Assembly (NCBI GenBank): GCA_947629415.1
Contig: CANRDP010000008.1
Span: 1-49,689, forward strand
Reading direction: 5' to 3'
Source: an uncultured Bacilli bacterium
Lineage (GTDB): Bacteria; Bacillota_I; Bacilli_A; RFN20; CAG-449
DNA length: 49,689 bases
Shown: piece after piece, positions 1-9,882 of the stretch
How the letters are laid out: the number at the start of each line of letters is the position of its first letter
Position numbering within the stretch: the first letter of the stretch is position 1
Translations under genes and position numbers: made by a program
Notes under the pieces: generated by a model
The model's input: the letters and a program-made list of their open reading frames with translations, nothing else
Told to the model about the DNA's origin: nothing
Databases searched by the model: none

Positions 1-299
1 TTTTCTTTCTAATTTATTACTCTAGTCCTTTTTCACCCTTTTATATCTTTAGATATAACTTCCTTTATTTTTGCTCTATTCTCCAAAAGTCAGGTTCTAT
101 TGTAACATTATTTTATTTTTTAATCTATGATTAAAACCATAGTTTTTTACATTCTCCTAAAATACGACAAATTATTATTGAAATGATTAAAACTACAATT
201 CTCATTATAAATTAAAAAATTGAATTTTATTTAAAAAACATACATACCTATATATATTTATCCTTTTTTTAAAAAAAATTACTCTAGCAAAATCAAGTG

Positions 300-2036
300 T
301 TAATTTTTGTCTTCTTGAAATTGTATAAGTTGTTCTTTTGATATAGTTTTATAATTTTCCATGTATTTAATAATAATGGAGTAATATCGGTCAATTAAAC
401 TATTGTTTTCTTTATTGCTAGAACATGTTTTTTTGGCGAAATCAAAGAATTTCTCTTCCAATTTTAAAAAAGAAATTATTTTGCCCATTTCATGGCAATA
501 TAACCACATAGATGCAGTTATGTCTTCTCCTAAATCTGGAAAGTAGAAATCGTGTTCTATTAAACATTCGGAAATTTCCTCTCTTTCGTCTTGTGTGAAT
601 TTATTCACATCTCTATTTGATTGGTTTCTTTCATCTGGCAAAAGAAAATAATTTTCATATCTTTTAAGAATGGAATATTTTTTATCAAAATTTATATTAG
701 CATTTGTTAACGTATTTAAAATATCTTTTTTAATTAATTGATTTACACATTTTACAACTGCATCACGAAATAATATATAATTTTCTGTTTTATAAAGATA
801 GGGAAAATCCAAAAATATCTCTTTTGAATTGTCTCTAACCCATTCTTTATTTTGACTATAATAACGAGCGGCAAGTGATTGAATAAATTCTTGCTTAAAT
901 TCATGTTTCTCATACTCTACTAAGTTAAGTGCCTTTTTTATTAATTGCTCATAATCATACTTACTTTTTTCATTTTTGACTTCTTCTTCTAACTTTTGAA
1001 TATATTTCTGTTTTCTCTCATCTGAAAGATAAAAATATGTTTGATCAAGTATAGATAAATGATCTTCAAAAAAGTTTTTATCTATTTCTGTAAAATCCGA
1101 ATTCAAAAATACTTTTGAAAGAGACAAAATAAGAGATTTAAATTCTTGTAAATTAAATTCCATATGTTCTTTAACATCTATTTTGTCAAAAAAATTGTAA
1201 TCATTTTGGTCTTTATTTTCTTGATTTATATTATCAAATCCTGTTGCTTCACTAAGACAAGCTTTGATGCAAAAAGCACATGCTTTCAAAATAAGGGAAT
1301 CCTCAAACATGTTTTCTCGAAATTTTTCCTTGTTATCATCATAATGTTTTTTTATTTCTTTATAAAAAGTTACAACTTTTTTGGCAAAACGAATATTGTT
1401 ATCGAAAATGGAATAAAAATTTGCAACTTTAGCCTCAGGAAAATCTGAAAACACATTATTAAAAATTTCTAAATCGTGTTCATTTACTTTATAAAATCTA
1501 TCAAAAACCTTTTCTTTGAATTTGTTAAAATCCTTTAATTTGCCCTTTCTAATATTTTCTGATGCTAACAAGCAAATAATTTTACATTTATTGAACGTTA
1601 AAGCGTTAAAATATCCTAACAGATCACTATATTTAATTTTTTCAGATATCCTTTCCAAATCATCAAAAACAACAATTATTTTTTTATTTTTAGGTTTTTC
1701 AATTTTTAATTGAAAATCTAAAGATTCGATGACATTATCTATATTTTTAATTGGATCCCATGGTTTTGCTACCTTGGATAATATTTTTATAGTTTTTGTC
1801 ATCAGCTTTCTAATTTTATGGGATATATTAAATAAGGCCAAATTAATTTCCCCAATTGATTCATATCCAAAAAGCGATAAATAATAAATTTTCTTTATTT
1901 TTTTGTTGCTTTTCATAAATTGAAGTATCTGATAAGTCTTCCCACATCCCCATGGCCCATCTATGGCTACCACATTATGCGTGCTTTCTTGACTACATTC
2001 TTTTTTAATAATTTCTTGAATTTCACTTATTTTCAT
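300..2036 (-). CDS. KAP-like P-loop NTPase (possible defence-associated ATPase)
   Basis: 578 aa ORF; Walker A GPWGCGKT near N-terminus, Walker B IIVVFDDLER; SD aaaggagg before ATG. Confidence 0.75.
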   Translation of the reverse strand: MKISEIQEIIKKECSQESTHNVVAIDGPWGCGKTYQILQFMKSNKKIKKIYYLSLFGYESIGEINLALFNISHKIRKLMTKTIKILSKVAKPWDPIKNIDNVIESLDFQLKIEKPKNKKIIVVFDDLERISEKIKYSDLLGYFNALTFNKCKIICLLASENIRKGKLKDFNKFKEKVFDRFYKVNEHDLEIFNNVFSDFPEAKVANFYSIFDNNIRFAKKVVTFYKEIKKHYDDNKEKFRENMFEDSLILKACAFCIKACLSEATGFDNINQENKDQNDYNFFDKIDVKEHMEFNLQEFKSLILSLSKVFLNSDFTEIDKNFFEDHLSILDQTYFYLSDERKQKYIQKLEEEVKNEKSKYDYEQLIKKALNLVEYEKHEFKQEFIQSLAARYYSQNKEWVRDNSKEIFLDFPYLYKTENYILFRDAVVKCVNQLIKKDILNTLTNANINFDKKYSILKRYENYFLLPDERNQSNRDVNKFTQDEREEISECLIEHDFYFPDLGEDITASMWLYCHEMGKIISFLKLEEKFFDFAKKTCSSNKENNSLIDRYYSIIIKYMENYKTISKEQLIQFQEDKN

Positions 2037-2082
2037 GCTTTATTTCCTCCTTTAATTTTTATTTTTTTGGTAATGATGCATC

Positions 2083-2457
2083 TTATATACTATTTAAATA
2101 CTTTCTACTAAATAAATCATTTTTTTTACATTTTTAAAATCAAATAAAGATACTAATATACTTTCTCGATATTGATTTTTACTAGTAAAATAAATTTGAT
2201 TTCTTCTTAAATCTTCATTCATTAAAGCTATATTATCTACAATGCAAACCAGTTGGACATTATTAGGATTTTTATCTATATAATTGAATAAACGAATCAA
2301 ATATTGAGAAATTATATGGTGAATTTTTAATTCTAAATTGCACGAACATAAATAAAATTCCCTTACTTTTTATATTGCTCTTAAAATATGTAAGAATCAA
2401 TTTCTTAACTGCCGAATTTGTAATTTTTTTACAAATTTTTAATTTAAGACTTGCCAA
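2083..2457 (-). pseudogene. Decayed C-terminal fragment of an AAA15/COG1106-type ATPase
   Basis: Reading across frames gives ...KSKGILF / LELKIHHIISQYLIRLFNYIDKNPNNVQLVCIVDNIALMNEDLRRNQIYFTSKNQYRESILVSLFDFKNVKK / DLFSRKYLNSI*, resembling the C-terminus of AbiLi/RloA-like ATPases; needs at least two frame changes. Confidence 0.65.
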
Positions 2458-2754
2458 GTGTTAATATTTAAAAATACGTATAAAAATCCAACCCTAAATT
2501 CAGGCGCTTTCTAAAAGTTTAGTATTTTTTGGAGTTCAACTCCAAATTTGTATAAATGTTTCTTTTATTTTTTTATTTACATCTTAAAAGCCAATGATTT
2601 TAAAAAAATATATAATTTCAGTTTCCACAAATTGTAATAAGTAAATTTACTTTGTCATTAAATTTAATTCTGAAAAACATTAAGAGAAAATTGATTTCAA
2701 ACTTTAAAAATGGGAGAATTGTTGTATATTGTCAACTAAAGGGAGGAACAAATT

Positions 2755-4056
2755 ATGAAAGAAAAATTGCAACAACTGAAATTATTTAATTGGAGATTAT
2801 TTATCGCTTTATGTGCTCTAGCGTTAATTCCAGCAATTTATCAAACCATAAGAACATTTATAATTTCTTCCAATACAAATAGTTCTGCATTTGATGTCAT
2901 TGGTCAAATGGAATGGTTTGATTTGATTAATGAAACACTTCAAGCGTTTCTAATTATTCCACTTTATTCTATATTAAATAAGATTTATAAAGATCAAAAA
3001 GAAAAATTTGGTCAATATACATTTAAAACAGGATTAATAGCTTTTATTCTATATACTCTATTTTCAATAGGAGTATTGATTTATGGTTCTGTGTTAGTCG
3101 GAGCAATGAATCCAAATGATGTTGATCTAACTGTAGCAAATAATTATCTTCAACTAGAAACAATTGCTTTTATGATCAATATTATCGTTAGTTTTGTGAG
3201 TGTTGTTTTCGTCGTCGTGGGTAAGGATAAAAATGTTTATATCTTTTTAGTCATTAATACCATATTAACAATTATTGCGGATTTACTTCTCATCCCAAAT
3301 ATGGGAGTATATGGAGTTGCAATATCCAATATCATCGTCAATTTACTTTTAGCGATTGCAAGTATTGCTCTGCTTATTTATGAAAAATACTTCAAGCTAA
3401 GTAAATTTACAAAAGAAGATTTACCGATATTTAAAAATTGGTGTAAAATCGGTGTATTTTCTGGGTTACAACAATTTATTGATAACTTAATTTATGCCGT
3501 GATGGTTTGCAAAATGGTCAATATGGTTGCAGAACAAGGAAATTATTGGATTGCAAATAATTTTATATGGGGATGGTTACTTATTCCAATCACCGCATTA
3601 AGCGAAATTATACGACGCGATTGCAGTGAAGATTATTTAAAATTAAAGCAATTTAATTATTATTTTGTCGCAGGTGCCGCAGTTCTTTTATGGGCAATAA
3701 CGATCCCTATTTGGACACCCTTTTATCAATACGCAGAAAATCTTTCAAATGCTTCGGATATTTTCCTTATTACCATTAAATTAGCACCATTCTATATTGC
3801 TTATGCCGGATGTGCCATCATTGACAATATCTTTGTAGGACTTGGAAAAACCTTATACAATGCCATAAATTCTTTGATTATTAACTTAGTATATTATGGT
3901 GTGTTTTATATTTTATATTTAACCGGTGCAATCAATTTTACCATGGATGTAATTATCCTCATGTTTGGTTTTGGTATGGTTGTACATCTCGTTATTTCCC
4001 TAATTGAAGAGAAATGTTTTTTACGTAAATTTGAATTAAAAAAGAAAGAAAACTAG
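2755..4056 (+). CDS. MATE-family multidrug/Na+ efflux transporter
   Basis: 433 aa polytopic protein with MATE-like repeats; SD gggagg before ATG. Confidence 0.75.
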   Translation: MKEKLQQLKLFNWRLFIALCALALIPAIYQTIRTFIISSNTNSSAFDVIGQMEWFDLINETLQAFLIIPLYSILNKIYKDQKEKFGQYTFKTGLIAFILYTLFSIGVLIYGSVLVGAMNPNDVDLTVANNYLQLETIAFMINIIVSFVSVVFVVVGKDKNVYIFLVINTILTIIADLLLIPNMGVYGVAISNIIVNLLLAIASIALLIYEKYFKLSKFTKEDLPIFKNWCKIGVFSGLQQFIDNLIYAVMVCKMVNMVAEQGNYWIANNFIWGWLLIPITALSEIIRRDCSEDYLKLKQFNYYFVAGAAVLLWAITIPIWTPFYQYAENLSNASDIFLITIKLAPFYIAYAGCAIIDNIFVGLGKTLYNAINSLIINLVYYGVFYILYLTGAINFTMDVIILMFGFGMVVHLVISLIEEKCFLRKFELKKKEN

Positions 4057-4099
4057 TCAATTCTAAAGTTATTTCTACAAATTTCCAATGAAAAATTTT

Positions 4100-4828
4100 C
4101 TATCGTTTGCTATTAATGATAATCACATTCACCCTATGCGTATATACCGTGCAAGTATCAAGAGCAATCATGTTTTTCGTTATGAATGGATGAAAACTTG
4201 CTTTTGGACCAAATTCTTCATATTTATCAGGATTTTGTTCATGCCATAATGCGCTACAATGCCAATGTCCGCAAACGATTATTTTCTTTGGTTCGAATAT
4301 TTCATATTTCAGCATATTAACCGGATTTTGCCATCTTGCTTTTTCCCATCGCTTTTTTCTAGCCTTTCGCCAATTTTTATCATATCGATAGCCATTTTCA
4401 ATGATGGGTATCCAACCATGCACAAAAACATACTTTTCCGTTTCAAAGTAATCAACGCACATATCCAAAACTTTCTGCAACCCTGTGATTCTTGCGATTT
4501 TTTTTAAATTAAATTCACTGATTTGCCACTCCGGATACAAATCCACAATTGTCTGCGCCGTTCCATTTACAAGATCATCATAGTCGTTATGGTTTCTATC
4601 CAGCATCCCTTGCATGAGATCTTCATGATTTCCGCGAATTAAAATGAACTTATCTTTGTGTGATAAAATAAAATCAATTATTTCTTTTGGCTGGCGACCG
4701 CGATCAAAAAGATCTCCGCAAATAATGATTTTGTGCCGATCATTATTTAAAGCAAACCCTTTTTCATTAAGAGCCTTCATCCATTCATCATAAAAGCCAT
4801 GAATATCCGCACAAACAAAATATTTCAT
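4100..4828 (-). CDS. Calcineurin-like metallophosphatase (Ser/Thr phosphatase/ApaH-like)
   Basis: Motifs ADIHG, GDLFDRG, RGNHED, GHWH. Confidence 0.85.
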   Translation of the reverse strand: MKYFVCADIHGFYDEWMKALNEKGFALNNDRHKIIICGDLFDRGRQPKEIIDFILSHKDKFILIRGNHEDLMQGMLDRNHNDYDDLVNGTAQTIVDLYPEWQISEFNLKKIARITGLQKVLDMCVDYFETEKYVFVHGWIPIIENGYRYDKNWRKARKKRWEKARWQNPVNMLKYEIFEPKKIIVCGHWHCSALWHEQNPDKYEEFGPKASFHPFITKNMIALDTCTVYTHRVNVIIINSKR

Positions 4829-4964
4829 ATTCCTTCCACAAATTACTTAATACAAAATACGGCATATAAAGGTACCGATTTTATATTATTTTCAAAACCA
4901 AAATTTTTAGTTGAAATGCGTATTGCCATAAGCTGATTTCAATTTATCCTTTGCAAAATCTATA

Positions 4965-5744
4965 TTACGAATCTAAATAAATTTCTTTTAATCTATTTAT
5001 ATCTACATGAAGAATATGGATTAAATAATTATCGAAACTACCGAAATGATCATCAATCGTTTTTAAAGCATAATCCAAATATTCTACTTTCGCCATAAAG
5101 ACATCTTTTAAAATCGGTAATAAACTATAATCACCTTGTGATTCTTTTATAACGACAGGAGATAATTCTTCGATTTTCAATTTCATTGCTTTATTCGTAT
5201 ATAAATAATCTTTATAACAATCTTCTTTAGATACACCCAAAGCATATTCAAAAAAGAAAGCACCCAATCCGGTTCGATCTTTACCCTGAGAACAATGAAA
5301 TAAAATAGAACCTTTATGATCTTCTTCTAAGATGTTAAAAAAATCTTGGTATGCTTTTATTCCTTCCGGTGCAATAATTAACTTTTCATAAGTTTCCATT
5401 AACATACGAAAACCACCGGTATCTTTATTCACTAATTCCAGTAAATTAGAATCACTGCGTTGATCTTTTGAATTCACATGTTCTTTTTTCGGCAAAGCAG
5501 GTAAATTTATATAGCGCACTCCTTGGATTCTTTTATCCGCTTTTCTTTCAAATTCTCTTTCACTTCGGAAATCAATAACAACTTCCAAATGATATCTTTT
5601 TAAAGTAGCCATATCTTTTTCCGTCAAAAACATTAATGATCCCGAACGGAGAACCTTTTTCTTTTTTAATCTCTCTCCGTTCTTTGTTTTTAAATATCCC
5701 AGATCTCTTGTATTATGGGTTGAATCCAAACTTATATTTCTCAT
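4965..5744 (-). CDS. Tyrosine-protein phosphatase family protein
   Basis: Active-site motif HCSQGKDRTG; TRDLG-like N-terminal motif. Confidence 0.85.
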   Translation of the reverse strand: MRNISLDSTHNTRDLGYLKTKNGERLKKKKVLRSGSLMFLTEKDMATLKRYHLEVVIDFRSEREFERKADKRIQGVRYINLPALPKKEHVNSKDQRSDSNLLELVNKDTGGFRMLMETYEKLIIAPEGIKAYQDFFNILEEDHKGSILFHCSQGKDRTGLGAFFFEYALGVSKEDCYKDYLYTNKAMKLKIEELSPVVIKESQGDYSLLPILKDVFMAKVEYLDYALKTIDDHFGSFDNYLIHILHVDINRLKEIYLDS

Positions 5745-5752
5745 AAAATACC

Positions 5753-7060
5753 TTACTGCAATTTCTTATTGATTTTTCTTAAACCTAATTCAAATCGATT
5801 GATTTTATCTTGAATGATATGAATATATTTTAAATTCATCTTATCGCATTGTTCATCAATTTTTTGACTTGCGTCACGAATTACTTTTGAATTTTTGCGA
5901 ATTTCTTCAATATCCTTAGCCAAACTTTCCAAAGGCTTATCCAGATATGTATTTTTAATCTCATTAAATTCTTTCATCAATGCTTCTTTTTCTTTCAACT
6001 CTACGATTTCTGTTTCTTGGCTTTGCAATAAATTGCTAAATCTTGTTGTTAAAGAAACCAGCATATTTAAAAATACCATTAAATACGCCGGACGAACAAC
6101 ATACATATCTTCATATTCCCGAACTTTAAAAATCGGTAAAACATTTGGTTTTTCTATTTCTAAATTACTGACCAATAAGGCATATTTACAGTTCTTTTTT
6201 ATTCGATTTTTATCTAGTTGTTTATAATAATCCGCATTATTCTTTTTATTCACGGAATCCGGATTTTCATCTTTCATATCCATACAAACACTGGCCAATA
6301 ATTCCTTATCGATATGCTTTTCATTTACATAGATATTAAAGATATAATCCGCTTTTGATCCTTTTTGTTCATCTTCCTCTTTTATCACTTTATTATCTTT
6401 TATCCAAGTGCAATTGAAAAAACCGTTTTGCATATAAGCAAGCACTTCATTATTACACCAGGATTCTAAATCCTCGCCTGTTTGTTTGACATTCATATTT
6501 GCCTTAGCTCTTTGCAATTGATTGATTTGATTCTCTTTTTCACTAAGCTTTTTATTGAATTCATCCTTTTGCAAAGATAAGGCTTTTTCTTTTTCTTTTT
6601 CAAAATTTGCCTGAAGAATTTCTTTATCTTTTTTAAAATTATAAATATCTTGTTCTAATTGCGTAATTCTTTTTTGATAATCTTTTTCTATCATCAATCT
6701 CGAATTATTTAATTGTAACTGAAATTGACTTTTCAAATTTTGATATTCATTATTCAATTTTTCATATTCTGTTTTTATTTCCTGTTCTTTTTTTATGTAC
6801 ACCAGTTCCTGATCTTTTTGATTTACTTCCATCTGATGTTTTAATTTATCCAATGCTACCAATTGATTCTCTTTATCTTGTTCTTTTACTTGCTTTAATC
6901 GATTTTCATATATTTTATCTTTTCCTTCATCAATCAATTGATTTAAAAAAGATTCATCAATTTCCATCACATCTTTTAAATCGATGATATCCCCTTTTTC
7001 AGCATCTTCTAAAAGTTCCAACAAATGCTTTTCTTTCACAATAACTTTTACTTTTTTCAT
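5753..7060 (-). CDS. DUF2130 domain protein with long N-terminal coiled coil
   Basis: Coiled coil followed by DLESWCNNEV...KGSKADYIF...MKDENPDSVNKKNNADYYKQLDKNR; start chosen at MKKVKVIV with SD GGAGG. Confidence 0.75.
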   Translation of the reverse strand: MKKVKVIVKEKHLLELLEDAEKGDIIDLKDVMEIDESFLNQLIDEGKDKIYENRLKQVKEQDKENQLVALDKLKHQMEVNQKDQELVYIKKEQEIKTEYEKLNNEYQNLKSQFQLQLNNSRLMIEKDYQKRITQLEQDIYNFKKDKEILQANFEKEKEKALSLQKDEFNKKLSEKENQINQLQRAKANMNVKQTGEDLESWCNNEVLAYMQNGFFNCTWIKDNKVIKEEDEQKGSKADYIFNIYVNEKHIDKELLASVCMDMKDENPDSVNKKNNADYYKQLDKNRIKKNCKYALLVSNLEIEKPNVLPIFKVREYEDMYVVRPAYLMVFLNMLVSLTTRFSNLLQSQETEIVELKEKEALMKEFNEIKNTYLDKPLESLAKDIEEIRKNSKVIRDASQKIDEQCDKMNLKYIHIIQDKINRFELGLRKINKKLQ

Positions 7061-7231
7061 TCGATCCTCCAAATCTTTAAAATTCTATTTTAAATTTTCA
7101 ATCGATGATAGAAAATATTTCTATTTTAATATTAACATAATTCTTTCTTCATTGAATATGTATTTCTTTTTAAATACCGAGAAATTTTAAAAATACGTTC
7201 TTAGATTTCTTTTAAAAAAATATAGTTAAGT

Positions 7232-8260
7232 ATGAAAAAAATCTTCTTTCTTCTTAGCATATTTTTTCTATTGCTTTTTGATGGTAATGGTTATGTAACC
7301 TATGCCGATACAACATATTATGCACGAAACTATATTGTTCTTGATGATTCTTCGCATGAAATTCTGGAAGGGGAAAATATCCATGCAAGTTATTCGGTTG
7401 CCTCTATTTCAAAAATTATGACCGCAATACTTGCTTTGGAAAGTGATTCACTTTTCGAAGTAATTCTTGTGGATGACATCATCAAAACCATCGAAGGTTC
7501 ATCTTTATATTTATCTATCGGAGATAAAATCACGATTCTCGATCTGGTATATGGTCTTTTATTAAGAAGTGGTAATGATGCCGCGGTATTAATTGCGAAT
7601 AATATTGGTAAAGATGTCGCTGATTTTGTAAACATGATGAATGTCAAAGCTCAGGAAATCGGTATGGAAAATACTATCTTTCATAATCCATCGGGATTAG
7701 ATATTTTCGATGAAGGAAATATTTCATCGTGCTATGATATGGCTATTTTGATGTCCTATTGTCTAAAAAACGAGTTATTCCGAACGATTATTCACACTCA
7801 ATCGTACACCAATCCGATCAAAGGCGTATGGAGTAATAAAAATAAACTCTTAAGGCAATATGATTTTTGTATCGGAGGAAAAACAGGTTATACCAAAAAA
7901 GCCCGCAGAACATTAATTAATGCCGCGGAAAAGGAAGGACAAACTTTAATTGTTGTGACTTTTGACTGCGGAAGCGATTTTGCCTTTCATAAAACATTAT
8001 TTGAAAAATATTTTAATAACTATTATTACATCATTGCATTAGAAAAAGGAAAGAACCAAATCGAACAATTCCAAATTGAAACCGAGAAAGTCATCGGAAT
8101 TCGAATACCGAAAAATATTGAACTAAAAGGAACATTGGTTTATGAAATTTTACGGGGAACAACAACCATTCATATTTATTTTCTTTTGGAAAGCGGAATT
8201 CGTTTTGAAGGAGGAAGTTATGATGTTAAAGAAATTCAAAAAGAAAAAATAAATACCTGA
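7232..8260 (+). CDS. D-alanyl-D-alanine carboxypeptidase (peptidase S11)
   Basis: Signal peptide; SISK (SxxK), SGND (SxN), KTGYT (KTG) motifs. Confidence 0.85.
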   Translation: MKKIFFLLSIFFLLLFDGNGYVTYADTTYYARNYIVLDDSSHEILEGENIHASYSVASISKIMTAILALESDSLFEVILVDDIIKTIEGSSLYLSIGDKITILDLVYGLLLRSGNDAAVLIANNIGKDVADFVNMMNVKAQEIGMENTIFHNPSGLDIFDEGNISSCYDMAILMSYCLKNELFRTIIHTQSYTNPIKGVWSNKNKLLRQYDFCIGGKTGYTKKARRTLINAAEKEGQTLIVVTFDCGSDFAFHKTLFEKYFNNYYYIIALEKGKNQIEQFQIETEKVIGIRIPKNIELKGTLVYEILRGTTTIHIYFLLESGIRFEGGSYDVKEIQKEKINT

Positions 8261-8288
8261 TTTTTTCTTTTTCATTCTTCTTTGTGTT

Positions 8289-8297
8289 TGTTAAAAT
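8289..8297 (+). promoter_or_regulatory. Extended -10 promoter element TGtTAAAAT for the pseudouridine synthase gene
   Basis: TG-n-TAAAAT located 17 bp before ATG 8315. Confidence 0.4.
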
Positions 8298-8314
8298 AAA
8301 AACGGAGTTGTCTT

Positions 8315-9091
8315 ATGGAAGAAGAAAAAAAAGAACGTTTGCAAAAAGTGATTGCTCAAAAAGGCTTTTGCAGCAGAAGAAAAGCCGAAGAGCTGATTGA
8401 ACAAGGAAAAGTCAAGGTAAACGGAGATATCGTTACCAAAATGGGTATGCTTGTTTCTTTAAAAGATTGTATTGAAATCGATGGTGTCTTATTAAAAGAA
8501 AAAGAGGTACCTTGTTCTTTCTTATTTTATAAACCGAAAGGAGTATTATCTACCGCTTTTGACGATCGAGGCCGCAAAACCGTTTTGGATTATTTCCGGG
8601 AGGAACCAATTCGCCTATATCCCGCGGGTCGATTAGATCAAGATACAACCGGTGCCCTTATTCTTACAAATGATGGAGAATTAAGCGAACTGATTACTCA
8701 TCCTTCCAGCCATTTGGAAAAAACGTATATTGCAACAATGAAAGGTAATTTTTCCCACTCCGACAAGATTCAATTAGAAAAAGGCCTTCTATTAGAAGAT
8801 GGAAGAACATCACCATGTAAAGCAAAGATTTTAGAACAAAACGAACGGCAAAGCAAAGTGGAAATTACCATTCATGAAGGAAGAAAAAGACAAGTAAAGC
8901 GAATGTTTGATGCACTGGGTTATAAGGTGATGGATTTGCATCGTTCTTCCATCGGATTTCTTACTTTACAAGGTCTAAAAGAAGGTGAATATCGTCTTTT
9001 AACAAATGAAGAAGTAAGCAAAATTAAAGAATTGTGTAAGGCAAGAAAAGCAAAAAATGTTATTCCTGAATATCGTAGAAAATCAAAATAA
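8315..9091 (+). CDS. rluB: RluB/RsuA-family pseudouridine synthase
   Basis: N-terminal S4 domain (KVIAQKGFCSRRKAEELI) and GRLDQDTTGALILTNDGEL catalytic motif. Confidence 0.9.
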   Translation: MEEEKKERLQKVIAQKGFCSRRKAEELIEQGKVKVNGDIVTKMGMLVSLKDCIEIDGVLLKEKEVPCSFLFYKPKGVLSTAFDDRGRKTVLDYFREEPIRLYPAGRLDQDTTGALILTNDGELSELITHPSSHLEKTYIATMKGNFSHSDKIQLEKGLLLEDGRTSPCKAKILEQNERQSKVEITIHEGRKRQVKRMFDALGYKVMDLHRSSIGFLTLQGLKEGEYRLLTNEEVSKIKELCKARKAKNVIPEYRRKSK

Positions 9092-9817
9092 TTTCGTAGT
9101 CTTATCATGCAAATAAACATATGTATTTTCCGTGGAATATTTAAGAGAAAATTTGAATTTATGTAATGAGATGTTTTTTAATTCCAAAGGATTTGTAATC
9201 GCATTTTTTATAATATAAAGTATATATTTTCCCCGTATCCACTTTATATTACTTGATGAAAAAGAATATATTTTATCCTTTTGTTCATAACCGAAAATAA
9301 AGGTAATTTTTTCTTTATGATCTTTTAATAATGGTGCATATTCTTGCGAAGCAAAATTCAAAAGAAATTCATCTTTTAAATAAAATGAAAGAAGATTTTT
9401 CCAATAATGAAGCAAGGAAAAATCTTTTTGTCGAAATCCCATATCCATCCGATGATAACGCATAGCATCTCTTATCCTTAATAAACCATAAATAGCATCA
9501 AAAATCAAAAGATGCTCTTCTGCATATTTCAACTCTTCCGAAGTCAAAGAAAAAGGATCTATGGTTTTATAAAGTGTGCCGGAAAAAGAAAAGAAAGCCG
9601 GATATTCTTCTAATTGATAAAAATGCGATAATCGGGCATAGTCTCTAGTTGCCAATGGTAAAGATATTTTTAATCCTTTTTGATAATCTTTTAAAGAAAA
9701 ATGTTTCAAAAGAAAAGCAATCAGATGGTTTGTCTCACGCAAGAAAAGAGGCTCACTCATTTCTTTATCCTTTTTGCAAGGAGAAATCATTTTACTTGGA
9801 GATAACAGAATTTTCAT
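9083..9817 (-). CDS. yaaA: YaaA family protein (peroxide stress, DUF328)
   Basis: Starts MKILLSPSK; YARLSHFY, FDAIYGLLR, MG motifs typical of YaaA; start moved to MKILL. Confidence 0.85.
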   Translation of the reverse strand: MKILLSPSKMISPCKKDKEMSEPLFLRETNHLIAFLLKHFSLKDYQKGLKISLPLATRDYARLSHFYQLEEYPAFFSFSGTLYKTIDPFSLTSEELKYAEEHLLIFDAIYGLLRIRDAMRYHRMDMGFRQKDFSLLHYWKNLLSFYLKDEFLLNFASQEYAPLLKDHKEKITFIFGYEQKDKIYSFSSSNIKWIRGKYILYIIKNAITNPLELKNISLHKFKFSLKYSTENTYVYLHDKTTKLF

Positions 9818-9882
9818 AAACTTACTATACCCATTTTTTGCAATGATTTGCAATTATTTCTTCTTTTTACATACGCTTTAAT

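Noticed and set aside
1164-1713. Plus-strand ORFs antisense to the KAP-like NTPase
   Set aside because: Fully antisense to a well-supported coding gene, low-complexity hydrophobic translations, no SD.
2528-2546. Near-perfect palindrome TTTGGAGTTcAACTCCAAA in the decayed left region
   Set aside because: No T tract, no gene context; not distinguishable from chance or a relic.
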